Shown here: positions 5,339 through 6,360 of the stretch, in pieces
Position numbering within the stretch: the stretch's first letter is position 1
Layout: every line of letters starts with the position of its first letter
Origin: Gammaproteobacteria bacterium
GTDB lineage: Bacteria > Pseudomonadota > Gammaproteobacteria > Pseudomonadales > Pseudohongiellaceae
Assembly: GCA_002714195.1 (NCBI GenBank)
Contig: PAWK01000012.1
Coordinates: forward strand, 4,589 to 10,948
Length of the DNA: 6,360 nt
Direction: 5' to 3'
Notes under the pieces: generated by a model
What the model saw: only the letters and a program-made list of their open reading frames with translations
The model's database searches: none
Told to the model about the DNA's origin: nothing
Program-made: the position numbers and the translations under genes

Positions 5339-6360
5339 ATGAAATACGACTCTACAGAATATTCTGAGAAAAAAGCTGAAATAATTGAGAGCTATAAGAG
5401 CCCTTATTATAGATACCTTGTTCTGGGTATTTTGACTACCGTCTACATTTCTAATTTTGTGGATCGCCAGGTTATTAATGTATTGGCAGAATATATTATC
5501 GCAGATCTGAATATTTCTGACGGTCAATTTGGTATGTTATCTGGTCTAGCATTTGCTTTTATCTATACCACACTCAGTATACCGATAGCACGATGGTCTG
5601 ACTTAAATAATCGAAGAAACGTTGTTGCGATTTCAGCAGCTATATGGAGCGTGATGACCGCTCTTTGTGGCCTAGCCCAAAATTTCTTTCAATTATTCCT
5701 AGCCCGTTTTGGTGTCGGCATTGGAGAGGCCGGCGGTTCTCCTCCCTCCCACTCAATTGTTTCTGATATATTCCCAGCCGAGCAAAGAGCAACAGCTCTT
5801 TCCATATACTCTCTCGGTGTTTATGGGGGTATCTTGGTAGGCACCGTCGGTGGAGCCTACCTGGTGGAGTATTTTGATTGGCGTACAGCATTTATAGTTG
5901 TGGGTTTACCTGGAGTCTTTCTCGCCCTGCTAGTGCGCCTCGTAGTTAAAGAGCCCCCCAGAGGAATGGCGGAATCTCGACCAGACGCAGAGCCTCCTAA
6001 GTTTATTTACGCACTTAAATTTCTATGGGAGCGAAAATCTTTCAGACATCTTTCTCTGGCGTGTGCTCTACACGCGTTTGTCACTTACGGTATCGGAAAT
6101 TTTATGCCTTTATTTTTAGGCAGAGTCCATGACATGCCTATTCTAGATATAGGCTGGTACTATGGTCTAGTCGCCGGAATCGCTGGCCTATCCGGCACGT
6201 TATTTGGCGGTTGGTCAGCAGACTTTATGGTAAAGAAAACCAAGAATAAGAATTGGTATATTTGGATTCCATTCGTTTCTACCATCATTGCCATACCATT
6301 TGCATTGAATACTTTCCTACTCATGCCAAATGGCTATATTACTGTGTATTCCTACTTTAT
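5339..6360 (+). CDS. Spinster-type major facilitator superfamily transporter, 3' end cut by window edge
   Basis: This is a membrane secondary carrier of the MFS, most like the bacterial spinster (Spns) group; 340 residues are visible and roughly a quarter of the protein is missing. Supporting segments are TM1 with ISNFVDRQVINVLAEY (37-52), where the Asp-Arg pair is characteristic of the group; TM2 and the motif A loop, IPIARWSDLNNRR (81-93); TM4 with LARFGVGIGEAGGSPPSHS (121-139), including membrane Glu129; FPAEQRATALSIYSLG (145-160); and EPPRG (205-209) at the start of the central loop. The N-terminal half (six helices) is complete and helices 7 to 9 follow. Substrates of bacterial spinster proteins are mostly unknown (eukaryotic ones move lipids), so none is assigned. 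The start codon has only a weak purine-rich leader, so translation may partly depend on coupling to the SnoaL-like gene. Confidence 0.9.
   Translation, partial: MKYDSTEYSEKKAEIIESYKSPYYRYLVLGILTTVYISNFVDRQVINVLAEYIIADLNISDGQFGMLSGLAFAFIYTTLSIPIARWSDLNNRRNVVAISAAIWSVMTALCGLAQNFFQLFLARFGVGIGEAGGSPPSHSIVSDIFPAEQRATALSIYSLGVYGGILVGTVGGAYLVEYFDWRTAFIVVGLPGVFLALLVRLVVKEPPRGMAESRPDAEPPKFIYALKFLWERKSFRHLSLACALHAFVTYGIGNFMPLFLGRVHDMPILDIGWYYGLVAGIAGLSGTLFGGWSADFMVKKTKNKNWYIWIPFVSTIIAIPFALNTFLLMPNGYITVYSYF

Noticed and set aside
5300..5891. Two minus-strand frames (5300-5527 and 5640-5891) opposite the MFS gene
   Set aside because: The plus strand encodes an unbroken spinster-type MFS protein with conserved motifs across this region, so these are shadows.

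Overview
The window holds six protein genes in two divergent blocks around one regulatory gap, and no RNA gene, mobile element, CRISPR array or long repeat that I can see. Base composition is moderately AT-rich (GC in the low to mid 40s percent by eye). The protein families, the many Sec-type signal peptides and the TonB-like domain all point to a Gram-negative bacterium, most likely a free-living (perhaps marine) gammaproteobacterium. That placement is inferred from protein style, not from a marker gene.

Left block, minus strand, read from right to left: a sodium- or proton-coupled symporter of the TcyP/YdjN L-cystine branch (4462 to 3077), an exported RidA/YjgF-family protein (3023 to 2556), an exported or membrane-anchored TPR protein ending in a TonB-like C-terminal domain (2532 to 1453), and an exported amidase-signature hydrolase (about 1409 to the left edge, C-terminus missing). 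Gaps are 53, 23 and about 43 bases. No terminator is visible between the genes, and a good sigma-70-like promoter lies just upstream of the symporter. I read this as one four-gene operon. Three of the four products appear to leave the cytoplasm and the fourth imports an amino-acid-like substrate.

Middle, 4463 to 4772: a regulatory region of about 300 bases with the minus-strand promoter and six copies of CTAAAT/ATTTAG in either orientation, far more than expected for its length.

Right block, plus strand: a small exported SnoaL-like (NTF2 fold) protein (4773 to 5303), then, 35 bases on, a spinster-type major facilitator transporter that runs off the right edge.

Working hypothesis (inference): the minus operon makes an envelope-located amide/imine processing set coupled to uptake of cystine or a similar amino acid, and the divergent pair handles another small molecule under shared control. 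Each family is known. The unusual parts are the combination, the export of a RidA protein, and the TPR-TonB hybrid with no TonB-system partner in view.
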